Source of the DNA: Megalopta genalis | Lineage: Eukaryota > Arthropoda > Insecta > Hymenoptera > Halictidae | Reading direction: 5' to 3' | DNA: 64,000 bases | Assembly: GCF_051020955.1 (NCBI RefSeq) | Contig: NC_135027.1 | Coordinates: 8,844,532-8,908,531, forward strand | Made by a program: the position numbers and the translations under genes | In this document: positions 25,366 through 38,578 of the stretch, one piece after another | Numbering within the stretch: position 1 is the stretch's first letter | Layout: the number at the start of each line of letters is the position of its first letter | Notes under the pieces: model-generated | What the model was told of the DNA's origin: nothing | Seen by the model: the letters and a program-made list of their open reading frames with translations, nothing else | Databases searched by the model: none

Positions 25366-28300
25366 AAGCTTCTACCTCGCACTGATTTGAAGCTTTGTCT
25401 TGTGTTTCGTGTGGATTTGAAACTAACTCGATTGTTTCGCATGCAGTTGAAGCTAAATCATTTATATCGCAAGTATTTGAAGCTAAATCATTTGTTTCGC
25501 ATGGATTTGAAGCTAAACATTCTACTTTGCGTTGCTTTGAAGATAAATAATGTGTTTCGGATGGATTTGAATCTAACTCGCTTGTTTCACTTCCAGTTGA
25601 TTCTAAATCATTTATATCGCAAGTATTAGAAGCTAAATCATTTGTTTCGCATGGATTTGAAGATAAACCCTCTACTCCGCATTGATTTGAAGCTAAATCA
25701 CGTGGTTCGCATGGATTTGAAGCTAAATCATTTGTTTCGCATGGATTTGAAGCTAATCCTTCTGTTCCGCATTGATTTGAAGTTAAATCATGTGTTTCGC
25801 ATGAGTTAGAAGCTAACTCGCTTGTTTCGCTTCCACTTGAAGCTAAATCATTTATATCGGAAGTATTTGAACCTAAACCATTTGTTTCGCATGGATTTGA
25901 AGCTAAACCTTCTACTCCGCGTGGATTTGAAGTTAAATCATGTGTTTCGCATGGGTTAGAAGCTAACTCGCTTGTTTCGCTTCCAGTTGAAGCTAAATCA
26001 TTTATATCTCAAGTATTTGAAGCTAAATTATTTGTTTCGCTTGGATTTGAAGTTAAACCTTCTACTTCGCATTGATTTGAAGCTAAATCATGTGTTTCGA
26101 ATGAATGTGAAGCTACCTCGTTTGTTTCGCGTGCATTTGAATCTATATCGTTTATATCGCAAGTATTTGAAGCTAAATCATTTGTTTCGAATGAATGGGA
26201 AGCTAACTCGTTTGTCTCGCTTCCAGTCGAAGCTAAATTATTTATATCGCATGTATTTGAAGCTAAATCATTTGTTTCGCATGGATTTGAAGATAAACCC
26301 TCTACTCCGCATTGATTTGTAGGTAAATCACGTGGTTCGCATGGATTTGAAGCTAAATCATTTGTTTCGCATGGATTTGAAGCTAAACCTTCTACTTCGC
26401 ATTGATTTGAAGCTAAATTATGTGTTTCGAATGAATGTGAATCTAACTCGTTTGTTTCGCATGCATTTGAAGCTATATCGTTTATATCGCAAGTATTTGA
26501 AGCTAAATCATTTGTTTCGCATGGATTAGAATCTAACTCGCTTGTTTCGCTTCCAATTGAAGCTATATCATTTATATCTCCAGTATTTGAAGCTAAATCA
26601 TTTGTTTCTCATGGATTTGAAGCTAAACATTCTACTCCGCATTGATTAGAGGCTATATCATGTGTTTCGCATGGGTTAGAAACTAACTGGCTTGTTTCGC
26701 TTCCAGTTGAAGCTAAATCATTTATTTTTGCAAGTATTTGAAGCTGAATCATTTGTTTCGCATGGATTTGAAGCTAAACCTTCTACTTCGCATTGGTTTG
26801 AAGCTAAATCATTTGTTTCGCATGGATTTGAAGATAAACCCTCTACTCCGCATTGATTTGTAGGTAAATCACGTGGTTCGCATGGATTTGAAGCTAAATC
26901 ATTTGTTTCGCATGGATTTGAAGCTAAACCTTCTACTTCGCATTGATTTGAAGCTAAATTATGTGTTTCGAATGAATGTGAAGCTAACTCGTTTGTTTCG
27001 CATGCATTTGAAGCTATATCGTTTATATCGCAAGTATTTGAAGCTAAATCATTTGTTTCGCATGGATTAGAATCTAACTCGCTTGTTTCGCTTCCAGTTG
27101 AAGCTAAATCATTTATATCGCTAGTACTTGAAGCTAAATCATTTGTCTCGCATGAATTTGAAGCTAAACCTTCTACTTCGCATTGCTTGGAAGATAAATC
27201 ATGTGTTTCGCGTGGATTTGAATCTAACTCGATTGCTTCGCATGCAGTTGAAGCTAAATCATTTATATCGCAAGTATTTGAAGCTAAATCACTTGTTTCA
27301 CATGGATTTGTAGCTAAAACTTCTACTCCGCATTGATTTAAATCTAAATCATGTGTTTCGCGTGAATGTGAAGATAACTCATTTGTCTCGCTTCCAGTTG
27401 AAGCTAAACCATTTATATCGCAAGTATTTGAAGCTAAATCATTTGATTCGCATGGATTTGAAGCTAAACCTTCTACTTCGCAATGCATGGAAGATAAATC
27501 ATGTGTTTCGCGTGGATTTGAAGCTAACTCGTTTGTTTCGAATGCAGTTCAATCTATATAATTTATATCGCATGTATTTGAAGCTAAATTATTTGTTTCG
27601 CTTGGATTTGAAGTTGAACCTTCTACTTCGCATTGCTTGGAAGATAAATCATGTGTTTCACGTGGATTTGAAGCTAACTCGCTTGTTCCGCTTCCAGTTA
27701 AAGCTAAATCATTTACATCGCAAGTGTTTGAAGGTTAATCATTTGTTTCGCATGGATTTGAAGCTAAACCTTCTACCTCGCACTGATTTGAAGCTCTGTC
27801 ATGTGTTTCGCGTGGATTTGAATCTAACTCGACTGCTTCGCATGCAGTTGAAGCTAAACCTTCTACTCCGCATTGATTTGAAATTAAATCATGTGTTTCG
27901 CATGGGTTAGAAAGTAACTCGCTTGTTTCTCTTCCAGTTGAAGCTAAATCATTTATATCGCTAGTATTTGAAGCTACATCACTTGTTTCGCATGGATTTG
28001 TAGCTAAAATTTCTACTCCGCATTGATTTAAATCTAAATCATGTGTTTCGCGTGAATGTGAAAATAACTCGATTGTCTCGCTTCCAGTTGAAGCTAAACC
28101 ATTTATATCGCAAGTATTTGAAGCTAAATCATTTGATTCGCATGGATTTGAAGATAAACCCTCTACTCCGCATTGATTTGAAGCTAAATCACGTGGTTCG
28201 CATGGATTTGAAGCTAAATCATTTGTTTCGCATGGATTTGAAGATAAACCCTCTACTCCGCATTGATTTGAAGCTAAATCACGTGGTTCGCATGGATTTG

Positions 28301-28420
28301 AAGATAAATCATTTGTTTCGCATGGATTTGAAGCTAAACCTTCTACTCCGCATTGATTTGAAGTTAAATCATGTGTTTCGCATGGGTTAGAAGCTAACTC
28401 GCTTGTTTCGCTTCCAGTTG
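25366..28420. repeat. Transition zone between HOR-A and HOR-B
   Basis: The monomers continue without a break, but the long-range order matches neither HOR cleanly. It includes a local duplication with a 541-bp offset (about 26,332-26,530 and 26,873-27,070). That offset is 18 monomers plus one base, owing to an extra T in a TTTTTGCAAG monomer near 26,730. From about 27,350 the segments increasingly resemble HOR-B. No gene is seen. Confidence 0.65.
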
Positions 28421-31400
28421 AACCTAAATCAATTATATCGCAAGTATTTGAAGCTAAATCATTTGTTTCGCATGGATTTGAAGCTAAACCTTCTACTCCG
28501 CATTGATTTGAAGTTAAATCATGTGTTTCGCATGGGTTAGAAGCTAACTCGCTTGTTTCGCTTCCACTTGAAGCTAAATCATTTATATCGCAAGTGTTTG
28601 AAACTAAATCAATTGTTTCGCATGGATTTGAAACTAAACCTTCTACTCCGCATTGATTTGAAGTTAAATCATGTGTTTCGCATGGGTTAGAAGCTAACTC
28701 GCTTGTTTCGCTTCCACTTGAAGCTAAATCATTTATATCGCAAGTGTTTGAAACTAAATCACTTGTTTCGCATGGATTTGTAGCAAAAACTTCTACTCCG
28801 CATAGATTTAAATCTAAATCATTTGATTCGCATGGATTTGAAGATAAACCCTCTACTCCGCATTGATTTGAAGCTAAATCACGTGGTTCGCAAGTATTTG
28901 AAGCTAAATCACTTGTTTCGCATGGATTTGTAGCTAAAACTTCTACTCCGCATTGATTTAAATCTAAATCATGTGTTTCGCATGAATGTGAAGATAACTC
29001 GTTTGTCTCGCTTCCAGTTGAAGCTAAACCATTTATATCGCAAGTATTTGAAGCTAAATCATTTGTTTCGCATGGATTTGAAGCTGACTCGCTTGTTTCG
29101 CTTCCACTTGAAGCTAAATCATTTATATCGCAAGTGTTTGAAACTAAATCATTTGTTTCGCATGGATTTGAAGCTAAACCTTCTACCTCGCACTGATTTG
29201 AAGCTTTGTCATGTGTTTCGCGTGGATTTGAATCTAACTCGATTGTTTCGCATGCAGTTGAAGCTAAGTCATTTATATCACAAGTATTTGAAGCTAAATC
29301 ATTTGTTTCACATGGATTTGAAGCTAAATCTTCTACTTCGCATTGATTTGAAGCTAAATCATGTGTTTCGAATGAATGTGAATCTAACTCGTTTGTTTCG
29401 CATGCATTTGAAGCCACATCGTTTGTATCGCATGTACTTTACGCTAAATCATTTGTTTCGCATGGATTTGAAGCTAACTCGCATGTTTCGCTTCCAGTTG
29501 GAGCTAAATCATTTTTTATCGCTAGTATTTGAAGCAGAATCATTTGTTTCGCATGGATTTGTAGCTAAACCTTCTACTTCGCATTGCTTGGAAGATAAAT
29601 CATGTGTTTCAGGTGGATTTGAAGCTAACTCGCTTGTTCCGCTTCCAGTTAAAGCTAAATCATTTACATCGCAAGTGTTTGAAGGTTAATCATTTGTTTC
29701 GCATGGATTTGAAGCTAAACCTTCTACTTCGCATTGATTTGAAGCTAAATCATGTGTTTCGAATGACTGTGAAGCTAACTCGTTTGTTTCGCATGAATTT
29801 GAAGCTTTATCGTTTGTATCGCAAGTATTTGAAGGTAAATCATTTGTTTCGCATGGATTTGTAGCTAAAACTTCTACTCCGCATTGATTTAAATCTAAAT
29901 CTCTTTTCTCGCATGGATTTGAATCTAACTTGTTTGTTTCGCATGCAGTTGAATCTAAATCATTTATATCGCAAGTATTTGAAGCAAAACCATTTGTTTC
30001 GCTTGTATTTGAAGCTGATTCTTCTACTTCGCATTGATTTGATGCTAAATCATGTGTTTCAAGTGAATGTGAAGCCAACTCGTTTGTTTCGCATGCATTT
30101 GAAGTTATATCGTACGTATCGCAAGTACTTGAAGCTAAATCATTTGTTTCGCATGGATTTGAAGCTAACTCGCATGTCTCGCTTCTAATTGGAGCTAAGT
30201 CATTTATATCGCTAGTACTTGAAGCTAAATCATTTGTTTCGCATGGATTTGAAGCTAAACCTTCTACTTCGCATTGCTTGGAAGATAAATCATGTGTTTC
30301 ACGTGGATTTGAAGCTAACTCGCTTGTTCCGCTTCCAGTTAAAGCTAAATCATTTACATCGCAAGTGTTTGAAGGTTAATCATTTGTTTCGCATGGATTT
30401 GAAGCTAAACCTTCTACTTCGCATTGATTTGAAGCTAAATCATGTGTTTCGAATGACTGTGAAGCTAACTCGTTTGTTTCGCATGAATTTGAAGCTTTAT
30501 CGTTTGTATCGCAAGTATTTGAAGGTAAATCATTTGTTTCGCATGGATTTGTAGCTAAAACTTCTACTCCGCATTGATTTAAATCTAAATCTCTTTTCTC
30601 GCATGGATTTGAATCTAACTTGTTTGTTTCGCATGCAGTTGAATCTAAATCATTTATATCGCAAGTATTTGAAGCAAAACCATTTGTTTCGCTTGTATTT
30701 GAAGCTGATTCTTCTACTTCGCATTGATTTGATGCTAAATCATGTGTTTCGAGTGAATGTGAAGCCAACTCGTTTGTTTCGCATGCATTTGAAGTTATAT
30801 CGTACGTATCGCATGTACTTGAAGCTAAATCATTTGTTTCGCATGGATTTGAAGCTAACTCGCATGTCTCGCTTCTAATTGGAGCTAAGTCATTTATATC
30901 GCTAGTACTTGAAGCTAAATCATTTGTTTCGCATGGATTTGAAGCTAAACCTTCTACTTCGCATTGCTTGGAAGATAAATCATGTGTTTCACGTGGATTT
31001 GAAGCTAACTCGCTTGTTCCGCTTCCAGTTAAAGCTTAATCATTTACATCGCAAGTGTTTGAAGGTTAATCATTTGTTTCGCATGGATTTGAAGCTAAAC
31101 CTTCTACTTCGCATTAATTTGAAGCTAAATCATGTGTTTCGAATGACTGTGAAGCTAACTCGATTGTTTCGCATGCAGTTGAAGCTAAACCATTTATATC
31201 GCAAGTATTTGAAGCTAAATCATTTGATTCGCATGGATTTGAAGATAAACCCTCTACTCCGCATTGATTTGAAGCTAAATCACGTGGTTCGCAAGTATTT
31301 GAAGCTAAATCACTTGTTTCGCATGGATTTGTAGCTAAAACTTCTACTCCGCATTGATTTAAATCTAAATCATGTGTTTCGCATGAATGTGAAGATAACT

Positions 31401-33131
31401 CGTTTGTCTCGCTTCCAGTTGAAGCTAAACCATTTATATCGCAAGTATTTGAAGCTAAATCATTTGTTTCGCATGGATTTGAAGCTGACTCGCTTGTTTC
31501 GCTTCCACTTGAAGCTAAATCATTTATATCGCAAGTGTTTGAAACTAAATCATTTGTTTCGCATGGATTTGAAACTAAACCTTCTACTTCGCATTGCTTG
31601 GAAGATAAATCATGTGTTTCGCGTGGATTTGAATCTAACACGATTGCTTCGCATGCAGTTGAAGCTAAATCATTTATATCGCAAGTATTTGAAGCTAAAT
31701 CACTTGTTTCACATGGATTTGTAGCTAAAACTTCTACTCCGCATTGATTTAAATATAAATCATGTGTTTCGCGTGAATGTGAAGATAACTCATTTGTCTC
31801 GCTTCCAGTTGAAGCTAAACCATTTATATCGCAAGTATTTGAAGCTAAATCTTTTGTTTCGCATTGATTTGAAGCTAAACATTCTACTTTGCGTTGCTTT
31901 GAAGATAAATAATGTGTTTCGCATGGATTTGAATCTAACTCGCTTGTTTCACTTCCAGTTGACGCTAAATCATTTATATCGTAAGTATTTGAAGCTAAAT
32001 CACTTGTTTCGCATGGATTTGTAGCTAAAATTTCTACTCCGCATTGATTTAAATCTAAATCATGTGTTTCGCGTGAATGTGAAACTAACTCGCTTGTTTC
32101 GCTTCCAGTTGAAGCTAAATCATTTATATCGCAAGTGTTTGAAGCTAAATCATTTGTTTCGCATGGATTTGAAGCTAAACCTTCTACCTCGCACTGATTT
32201 GAAGCTCTGTCATGTGTTTCGCGTGGATTTGAATCTAACTCGACTGCTTCGCATGCAGTTGAAGCTAAACCTTCTACTCCGCATTGATTTGAAATTAAAT
32301 CATGTGTTTCGCATGGGTTAGAAAGTAACTCGCTTGTTTCTCTTCCAGTTGAAGCTAAATCATTTATATCGCCAGTATTTGAAGCTACATCACTTGTTTC
32401 GCATGGATTTGTAGCTAAAATTTCTACTCCGCATTGATTTAAATCTAAATCATGTGTTTCGCGTGAATGTGAAAATAACTCGATTGTCTCGCTTCCAGTT
32501 GAAGCTAAACCATTTATATCGCAAGTATTTGAAGCTAAATCATTTGATTCGCATGGATTTGAAGATAAACCCTCTACTCCGCATTGATTTGAAGCTAAAT
32601 CACGTGGTTCGCATGGATTTGAAGCTAAATCATTTGTTTCGCATGGATTTGAAGATAAACCCTCTACTCCGCATTGATTTGAAGCTAAATCACGTGGTTC
32701 GCATGGATTTGAAGCTAAATCATTTGTTTCGCATGGATTTGAAGCTAAACCTTCTACTCCGCATTGATTTAAATCTAAATCATGTGTTTCGCGTGAATGT
32801 GAAAATAACTCAATTGTCTCGCTTCCAGTTGAAGCTAAATCATTTATATCGCAAGTGTTTGAAGCTAAATCATTTGTTTCGCATGGATTTGAAGCTAAAC
32901 ATTCTACTTTGCGTTGCTTTGAAGATAAATAATGTGTTTCGCATGGATTTGAATCTAACTCGCTTGTTTCACTTCCAGTTGATTCTAAATCATTTATATC
33001 GCAAGTACTTGAAGCTAAATAATTTGTTTCGCATGGATTTGAAGCTAAACCTTCTACTCCGCGTGTATTTGAAGTTAAATCATGTGTTTCTCATGGGTTA
33101 GAAGCTAACTCGCTTGTTTCGCTTCCATTTG
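28421..33131. repeat. HOR-B copy 1 (4,711 bp, two 690-bp cassettes)
   Basis: The start is set at a GAACCTAAATC monomer that recurs at 33132 and 37303. Segments at 28973 and 29604 recur at 33684 and 34315, an offset of 4,711 bp. Downstream of the cassette, segments at 30603, 30909, 31374, 31764 and 32454 recur 4,021 bp later. The 690-bp drop in offset inside the unit shows that this copy holds one more 690-bp cassette than the next. Confidence 0.82.
29521..30900. repeat. Two tandem 690-bp (23-monomer) cassettes
   Basis: The sequence at 29521-30210 is repeated almost exactly at 30211-30900. A third, partial copy continues to about 31,165. Paired landmarks are 29686/30376, 29913/30603 and 30219/30909. 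The same cassette is found in HOR-C (for example 46304-46993), recognisable by its TTTCACGTGGATTTG, TTTACATCGCAAGTG and TCTCTTTTCTCGCATGG monomers. Confidence 0.85.
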
Positions 33132-36100
33132 AACCTAAATCATTTATATCGCAAGTATTTGAAGCTAAATCATTTGTTTCGCATGGATTTGAAGCTAAAC
33201 CTTCTACTCCGCATTGATTTGAAGTTAAATCATGTGTTTCGCATGGGTTAGAAGCTAACTCGCTTGTTTCGCTTCCACTTGAAGCTAAATCATTTATATC
33301 GCAAGTGTTTGAAACTAAATCAATTGTTTCGCATGAATTTGAAACTAAACCTTCTACTCCGCATTGATTTGAAGTTAAATCATGTGTTTCGCATGGGTTA
33401 GAAGCTAACTCGCTTGTTTCGCTTCCACTTGAAGCTAAATCATTTATATCGCAAGTGTTTGAAACTAAATCACTTGTTTCGCATGGATTTGTAGCAAAAA
33501 CTTCTACTCCGCATAGATTTAAATCTAAATCATTTGATTCGCATGGATTTGAAGATAAACCCTCTACTCCGCATTGATTTGAAGCTAAATCACGTGGTTC
33601 GCAAGTATTTGAAGCTAAATCACTTGTTTCGCATGGATTTGTAGCTAAAACTTCTACTCCGCACTGATTTAAATCTAAATCATGTGTTTCGCATGAATGT
33701 GAAGATAACTCGTTTGTCTCGCTTCCAGTTGAAGCTAAACCATTTATATCGCAAGTATTTGAAGCTAAATCATTTGTTTCGCATGGATTTGAAGCTGACT
33801 CGCTTGTTTCGCTTCCACTTGAAGCTAAATCATTTATATCGCAAGTGTTTGAAACTAAATCATTTGTTTCGCATGGATTTGAAGCTAAACCTTCTACCTC
33901 GCACTGATTTGAAGCTTTGTCATGTGTTTCGCGTGGATTTGAATCTAACTCGATTGTTTCGCATGCAGTTGAAGCTAAGTCATTTATATCACAAGTATTT
34001 GAAGCTAAATCATTTGTTTCACATGGATTTGAAGCTAAATCTTCTACTTCGCATTTATTTGAAGCTAAATCATGTGTTTCGAATGAATGTGAATCTAACT
34101 CGTTTGTTTCGCATGGATTTGAAGCCACATCGTTTGTATCGCATGTACTTTACGCTAAATCATTTGTTTCGCATGGATTTGAAGCTAACTCGCATGTTTC
34201 GCTTCCAGTTGGAGCTAAATCATTTTTTATCGCTAGTATTTGAAGCAGAATCATTTGTTTCGCATGGATTTGTAGCTAAACCTTCTACTTCGCATTGCTT
34301 GGAAGATAAATCATGTGTTTCAGGTGGATTTGAAGCTAACTCGCTTGTTCCGCTTCCAGTTAAAGCTAAATCATTTACATCGCAAGTGTTTGAAGGTTAA
34401 TCATTTGTTTCGCATGGATTTGAAGCTAAACCTTCTACTTCGCATTGATTTGAAGCTAAATCATGTGTTTCGAATGACTGTGAAGCTAACTCGTTTGTTT
34501 CGCATGAATTTGAAGCTTTATCGTTTGTATCGCAAGTATTTGAAGGTAAATCATTTGTTTCGCATGGATTTGTAGCTAAAACTTCTACTCCGCATTGATT
34601 TAAATCTAAATCTCTTTTCTCGCATGGATTTTAATCTAACTTGTTTGTTTCGCATGCAGTTGAATCTAAATCATTTATATCGCAAGTATTTGAAGCAAAA
34701 CCATTTGTTTCGCTTGTATTTGAAGCTAATTCTTCTACTTCGCATTGATTTGATGCTAAATCATGTGTTTCGAGTGAATGTGAAGCCAACTCGTTTGTTT
34801 CGCATGCATTTGAAGTTATATCGTTTATATCGCAAGTACTTGAAGCTAAATCATTTGTTTCGCATGGATTTGAAGCTAACTCGCATGTCTCGCTTCTAGT
34901 TGGAGCTAAGTCATTTATATCGCTAGTACTTGAAGCTAAATCATTTGTTTCGCATGGATTTGAAGCTAAACCTTCTACTTCGCATTGCTTGGAAGATAAA
35001 TCATGTGTTTCACGTGGATTTGAAGCTAACTCGCTTGTTCCGCTTCCAGTTAAAGCTAAATCGTTTACATCGCAAGTGGTTGAAGGTTAATCATTTGTTT
35101 CGCATGGATTTGAAGCTAAACCTTCTACTTCGCATTGATTTGAAGCTAAATCATGTGTTTCGAATGACTGTGAAGCTAACTCGATTGTTTCGCATGCAGT
35201 TGAAGCTAAACCATTTATATCGCAAGTATTTGAAGCTAAATCATTTGATTCGCATGGATTTGAAGATAAACCCTCTACTCCGCATTGATTTGAAGCTAAA
35301 TCACGTGGTTCGCAAGTATTTGAAGCTAAATCACTTGTTTCGCATGGATTTGTAGCTAAAACTTCTACTCCGCATTGATTTAAATCTAAATCATGTGTTT
35401 CGCATGAATGTGAAGATAACTCGTTTGTCTCGCTTCCAGTTGAAGCTAAACCATTTATATCGCAAGTATTTGAAGCTAAATCATTTGTTTCGCATGGATT
35501 TGAAGCTGACTCGCTTGTTTCGCTTCCACTTGAAGCTAAATCATTTATATCGCAAGTGTTTGAAACTAAATCATTTGTTTCGCATGGATTTGAAACTAAA
35601 CCTTCTACTTCGCATTGCTTGGAAGATAAATCATGTGTTTCGCGTGTATTTGAATCTAACTCGATTGCTTCGCATGCAGTTGAAGCTAAATCATTTATAT
35701 CGCAAGTATTTGAAGCTAAATCACTTGTTTCACATGGATTTGTAGCTAAAACTTCTACTCCGCATTGATTTAAATATAAATCATGTGTTTCGCGTGAATG
35801 TGAAGATAACTCATTTGTCTCGCTTCCAGTTGAAGCTAAACCATTTATATCGCAAGTATTTGAAGCTAAATCATTTGTTTCGCATGGATTTGAAGCTAAA
35901 CATTCTACTTTGCGTTGCTTTGAAGATAAATAATGTGTTTCGCATGGATTTGAATCTAACTCGCTTGTTTCACTTCCAGTTGACGCTAAATCATTTATAT
36001 CGCAAGTATTTGAAGCTAAATCACTTGTTTCGCATGGATTTGTAGCTAAAATTTCTACTCCGCATTGATTTAAATCTAAATCATGTGTTTCGCGTGAATG

Positions 36101-37302
36101 TGAAACTAACTCGCTTGTTTCGCTTCCAGTTGAAGCTAAATCATTTATATCGCAAGTGATTGAAGCTAAATCATTTGTTTCGCATGGATTTGAAGCTAAA
36201 CCTTCTACCTCGCACTGATTTGAAGCTCTGTCATGTGTTTCGCGTGGATTTGAATCTAACTCGACTGCTTCGCATGCAGTTGAAGCTAAACCTTCTACTC
36301 CGCATTGATTTGAAATTAAATCATGTGTTTCGCATGGGTTAGAAAGTAACTCGCTTGTTTCTCTTCCAGTTGAAGCTAAATCATTTATATCGCTAGTATT
36401 TGAAGCTACATCACTTGTTTCGCATGGATTTGTAGCTAAAATTTCTACTCCGCATTGATTTAAATCTAAATCATGTGTTTCGCGTGAATGTGAAAATAAC
36501 TCGATTGTCTCGCTTCCAGTTGAAGCTAAACCATTTATATCGCAAGTATTTGAAGCTAAATCATTTGATTCGCATGGATTTGAAGATAAACCCTCTACTC
36601 CGCATTGATTTGAAGCTAAATCACGTGGTTCGCATGGATTTGAAGCTAAATCATTTGTTTCGCATGGATTTGAAGATAAACCCTCTACTCCGCATTGATT
36701 TGAAGCTAAATCACGTGGTTCGCATGGATTTGAAGCTAAATCATTTGTTTCGCATGGATTTGAAGCTAAACCTTCTACTCCGCATTGATTTGAAGTTAAA
36801 TCATGTGTTTCGCATGGGTTAGAAGCTAACTCGCTTGTTTCGCTTAGAGTTGAAGCTAAATCATTTATATCGCAAGTGTTTGAAGCTAAATCATTTGTTT
36901 CGCATGGATTTGAAGCTGAAGCTTCTACCTCGCACTGATTTGAAGCTTTGTCTTGTGTTTCGTGTGGATTTGAAACTAACTCGATTGTTTCGCATGCAGT
37001 TGAAGCTAAATCATTTATATCGCAAGTATTTGATACTAAATCATTTGTTTCGCATGGATTTGAAGCTAAACATTCTACTTTGCGTTGCTTTGAAGATAAA
37101 TAATGTGTTTCGCATGGATTTGAATCTAACTCGCTTGTTTCACTTCCAGTTGATTCTAAATCATTTATATCGCAAGTACTTGAAGCTAAATCATTTGTTT
37201 CGCATGGATTTGAAGCTAATCCTTCTACTCCGCGTGTATTTGAAGTTAAATCATGTGTTTCTCATGGGTTAGAAGCTAACTCGCTTGTTTCGCTTCCATT
37301 TG
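33132..37302. repeat. HOR-B copy 2 (4,171 bp, one 690-bp cassette)
   Basis: The copy follows the same order as copy 1. It has a single cassette (about 34,232-34,921) plus the partial one that follows. It ends at the next GAACCTAAATC landmark at 37303. In the part after the cassette it matches copy 1 closely at a constant 4,021-bp offset. Confidence 0.8.
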
Positions 37303-37777
37303 AACCTAAATCATTTATATCGCAAGTATTTGAAGCTAAATCATTTGTTTCGCATGGATTTGAAGCTAAACCTTCTACTCCGCATTGATTTGAAGTTAAA
37401 TCATGTGTTTCGCATGGGTTAGAAGCTAACTCGCTTGTTTCGCTTCCACTTGAAGCTAAATCATTTATATCGCAAGTGTTTGAAACTAAATCATTTGTTT
37501 CGCATGGATTTGAAACTAAACCTTCTACTCCGCATTGATTTGAAGTTAAATCATGTGTTTCGCATGGGTTAGAAGCTAACTCGCTTGTTTCGCTTCCACT
37601 TGAAGCTAAATCATTTATATCGCAAGTGTTTGAAACTAAATCACTTGTTTCGCATGGATTTGTAGCAAAAACTTCTACTCCGCATAGCTTTAAATCTAAA
37701 TCATATGTTTCGCGTGAATGTGAAGATAACTCGTTTGTCTCGCTTCCAGTTGAAGCTAAACCATTTATATCGCAAGT
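37303..37777. repeat. HOR-B copy 3, start (interrupted by the retrotransposon)
   Basis: The first part matches 33132 onward. Near 37,695 it jumps to a sequence like that at about 35,785-35,850. The retrotransposon then enters inside an f-type monomer, after TATCGCAAGT. The satellite just beyond the element (44676 onward) continues the same segment as at about 35,855-35,990. Copy 3 was therefore continuous before the insertion. Confidence 0.75.
37773..37777. repeat. Target-site duplication, left copy (CAAGT)
   Basis: CAAGT directly precedes the TG of the 5' LTR and is repeated directly after the CA of the 3' LTR at 44676-44680. Five base pairs is within the range usual for BEL/Pao integrases. 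The target lies in the f-type monomer TATCGCAAGTATTTG. Confidence 0.93.
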
Positions 37778-38474
37778 TGTTCCGTCTTGCAACGGAATTT
37801 TCCAGCCGTGTCCGCCCGACTTTCTCCTGGACGGACTACCTTTCTTCAATCCCTAAAAAACAGTTTGTTTACCGGGAACCTTCGGTGCAGCGTGGCAAAT
37901 TTACGGTCCTTCAACGTGCAGTTGACAAAAGTCACGTTCGTTGGGCCTCCAATTTCGTGGAGCCTTCGCCTGCAGTTTCCAATTCCTTCGACCCGTCTCC
38001 TTTCCGGCAATAGAGTAATTTCTGCAATTTCGGATAACGCACACTTCATCGGCAACATTTCTTTAATTTATGACAGGGTCGCCAGCACGCATCCCTTCGG
38101 TCGCCTTTTCCGGGATTTCTTACTACCTGACACTGGGTACGACCGGGACTCCTAAGGTCCCTTTCCTCCTCGCGATCAACCAATGATCTTCAAGTTTTCT
38201 CTCGGCGAGAAACATATAAAAACGAGAACTCTTGACCACCTCAAACAGTCCTTTTTTCACTCCTGCGTAACCTCGTCCATATCGTTCAACATCGCTCGTC
38301 ACTCCAGTCTACGTCTCATTTCACGAACTACTAAGTAAAATAGTTGTTCATTTTTAGGTAAACGGACAACGATATCGTCCTATTCCGTCGCAAAGCGTAG
38401 TCGGCCTTACAACCCGATAGATAGTTAATATCGCGGAATAACGATATCAGGTGGTCACACGACGCACCTCTACA
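37778..38474 (+). repeat. 5' long terminal repeat (697 bp)
   Basis: It begins TGTTCCGTCTTGCAACGG and ends CACCTCTACA, identical in extent to 43979-44675. Differences from the 3' LTR are at 37902 (T/G), 38062 (T/C), 38167 (T/A), 38329 (T/G), 38357 (G/A) and 38454 (G/C). It holds the presumed RNA polymerase II promoter of the element. Short frames inside the LTR on either strand look like chance. Confidence 0.96.
38180..38249 (+). promoter_or_regulatory. Core promoter in 5' LTR: CCAAT, TATA box, possible initiator
   Basis: CCAAT is at 38180-38184 and TATAAAA at 38215-38221. About 30 bp after the TATA box lies ACAGTC (38245-38250), a partial match to the insect initiator TCAGTY. A start near 38,246 would put the R/U5 boundary in the last part of the LTR. 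The TATA box is clear; the initiator is a guess. Confidence 0.65.
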
Positions 38475-38477
38475 TTT

Positions 38478-38496
38478 TGGTCCTTCGAGCCGGATT
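38478..38496 (+). promoter_or_regulatory. Primer-binding site complementary to tRNA-Tyr
   Basis: Three bases after the 5' LTR comes TGGTCCTTCGAGCCGGATT. Its reverse complement, ending GGCTCGAAGGACCA, matches the 3' end of eukaryotic tRNA-Tyr (with CCA) as I remember it. About 18-19 bases match without a mismatch. This would prime minus-strand DNA synthesis by reverse transcriptase. Confidence 0.82.
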
Positions 38497-38578
38497 TCGC
38501 GACCTGTGGACGACCTTAGTCGTGAATTCCACGTTAACAACGAAATTATTGTGTTGTGGTGATTCATCGTTCTAAGCC

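Larger units (their letters stand above)
1..37777. repeat. Left arm of 30-bp satellite array
   Basis: The whole stretch is a head-to-tail array of a 30-bp AT-rich monomer with no unrelated DNA between copies. A typical monomer is at 601-630, with the core CATTTGTTTCGCATGG followed by ATTTGAAGCTAA. Five variants recur: f (TTTATATCGCAAGTA), b (TTTGTTTCGCATGGA), c (CTTCTACTTCGCATTGA), d (ATGTGTTTCGAATGAATG) and e (ACTCGTTTGTTTCGCTTCCAG). All share the TCGC-type core and the TTGAAGCT junction. Single-base indels are rare, so the 30-bp register holds over long distances. The array starts before base 1. No gene, RNA gene or other mobile element is visible in it. A function is not readable from sequence; such arrays are typical of heterochromatin. 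Confidence 0.97.

Noticed and set aside
1..37777. The many long open frames as separate protein genes
   Set aside because: They come from a stop-free 30-bp monomer, start and stop at random variants, occur on both strands, and are broken by frameshifts that are copied along with the HORs.
37262..37849. Minus-strand frame starting in the 5' LTR and running into the satellite (195 codons)
   Set aside because: It is a chance join of an antisense LTR stretch with the generally open minus frame of the repeat; no supporting motif is present.
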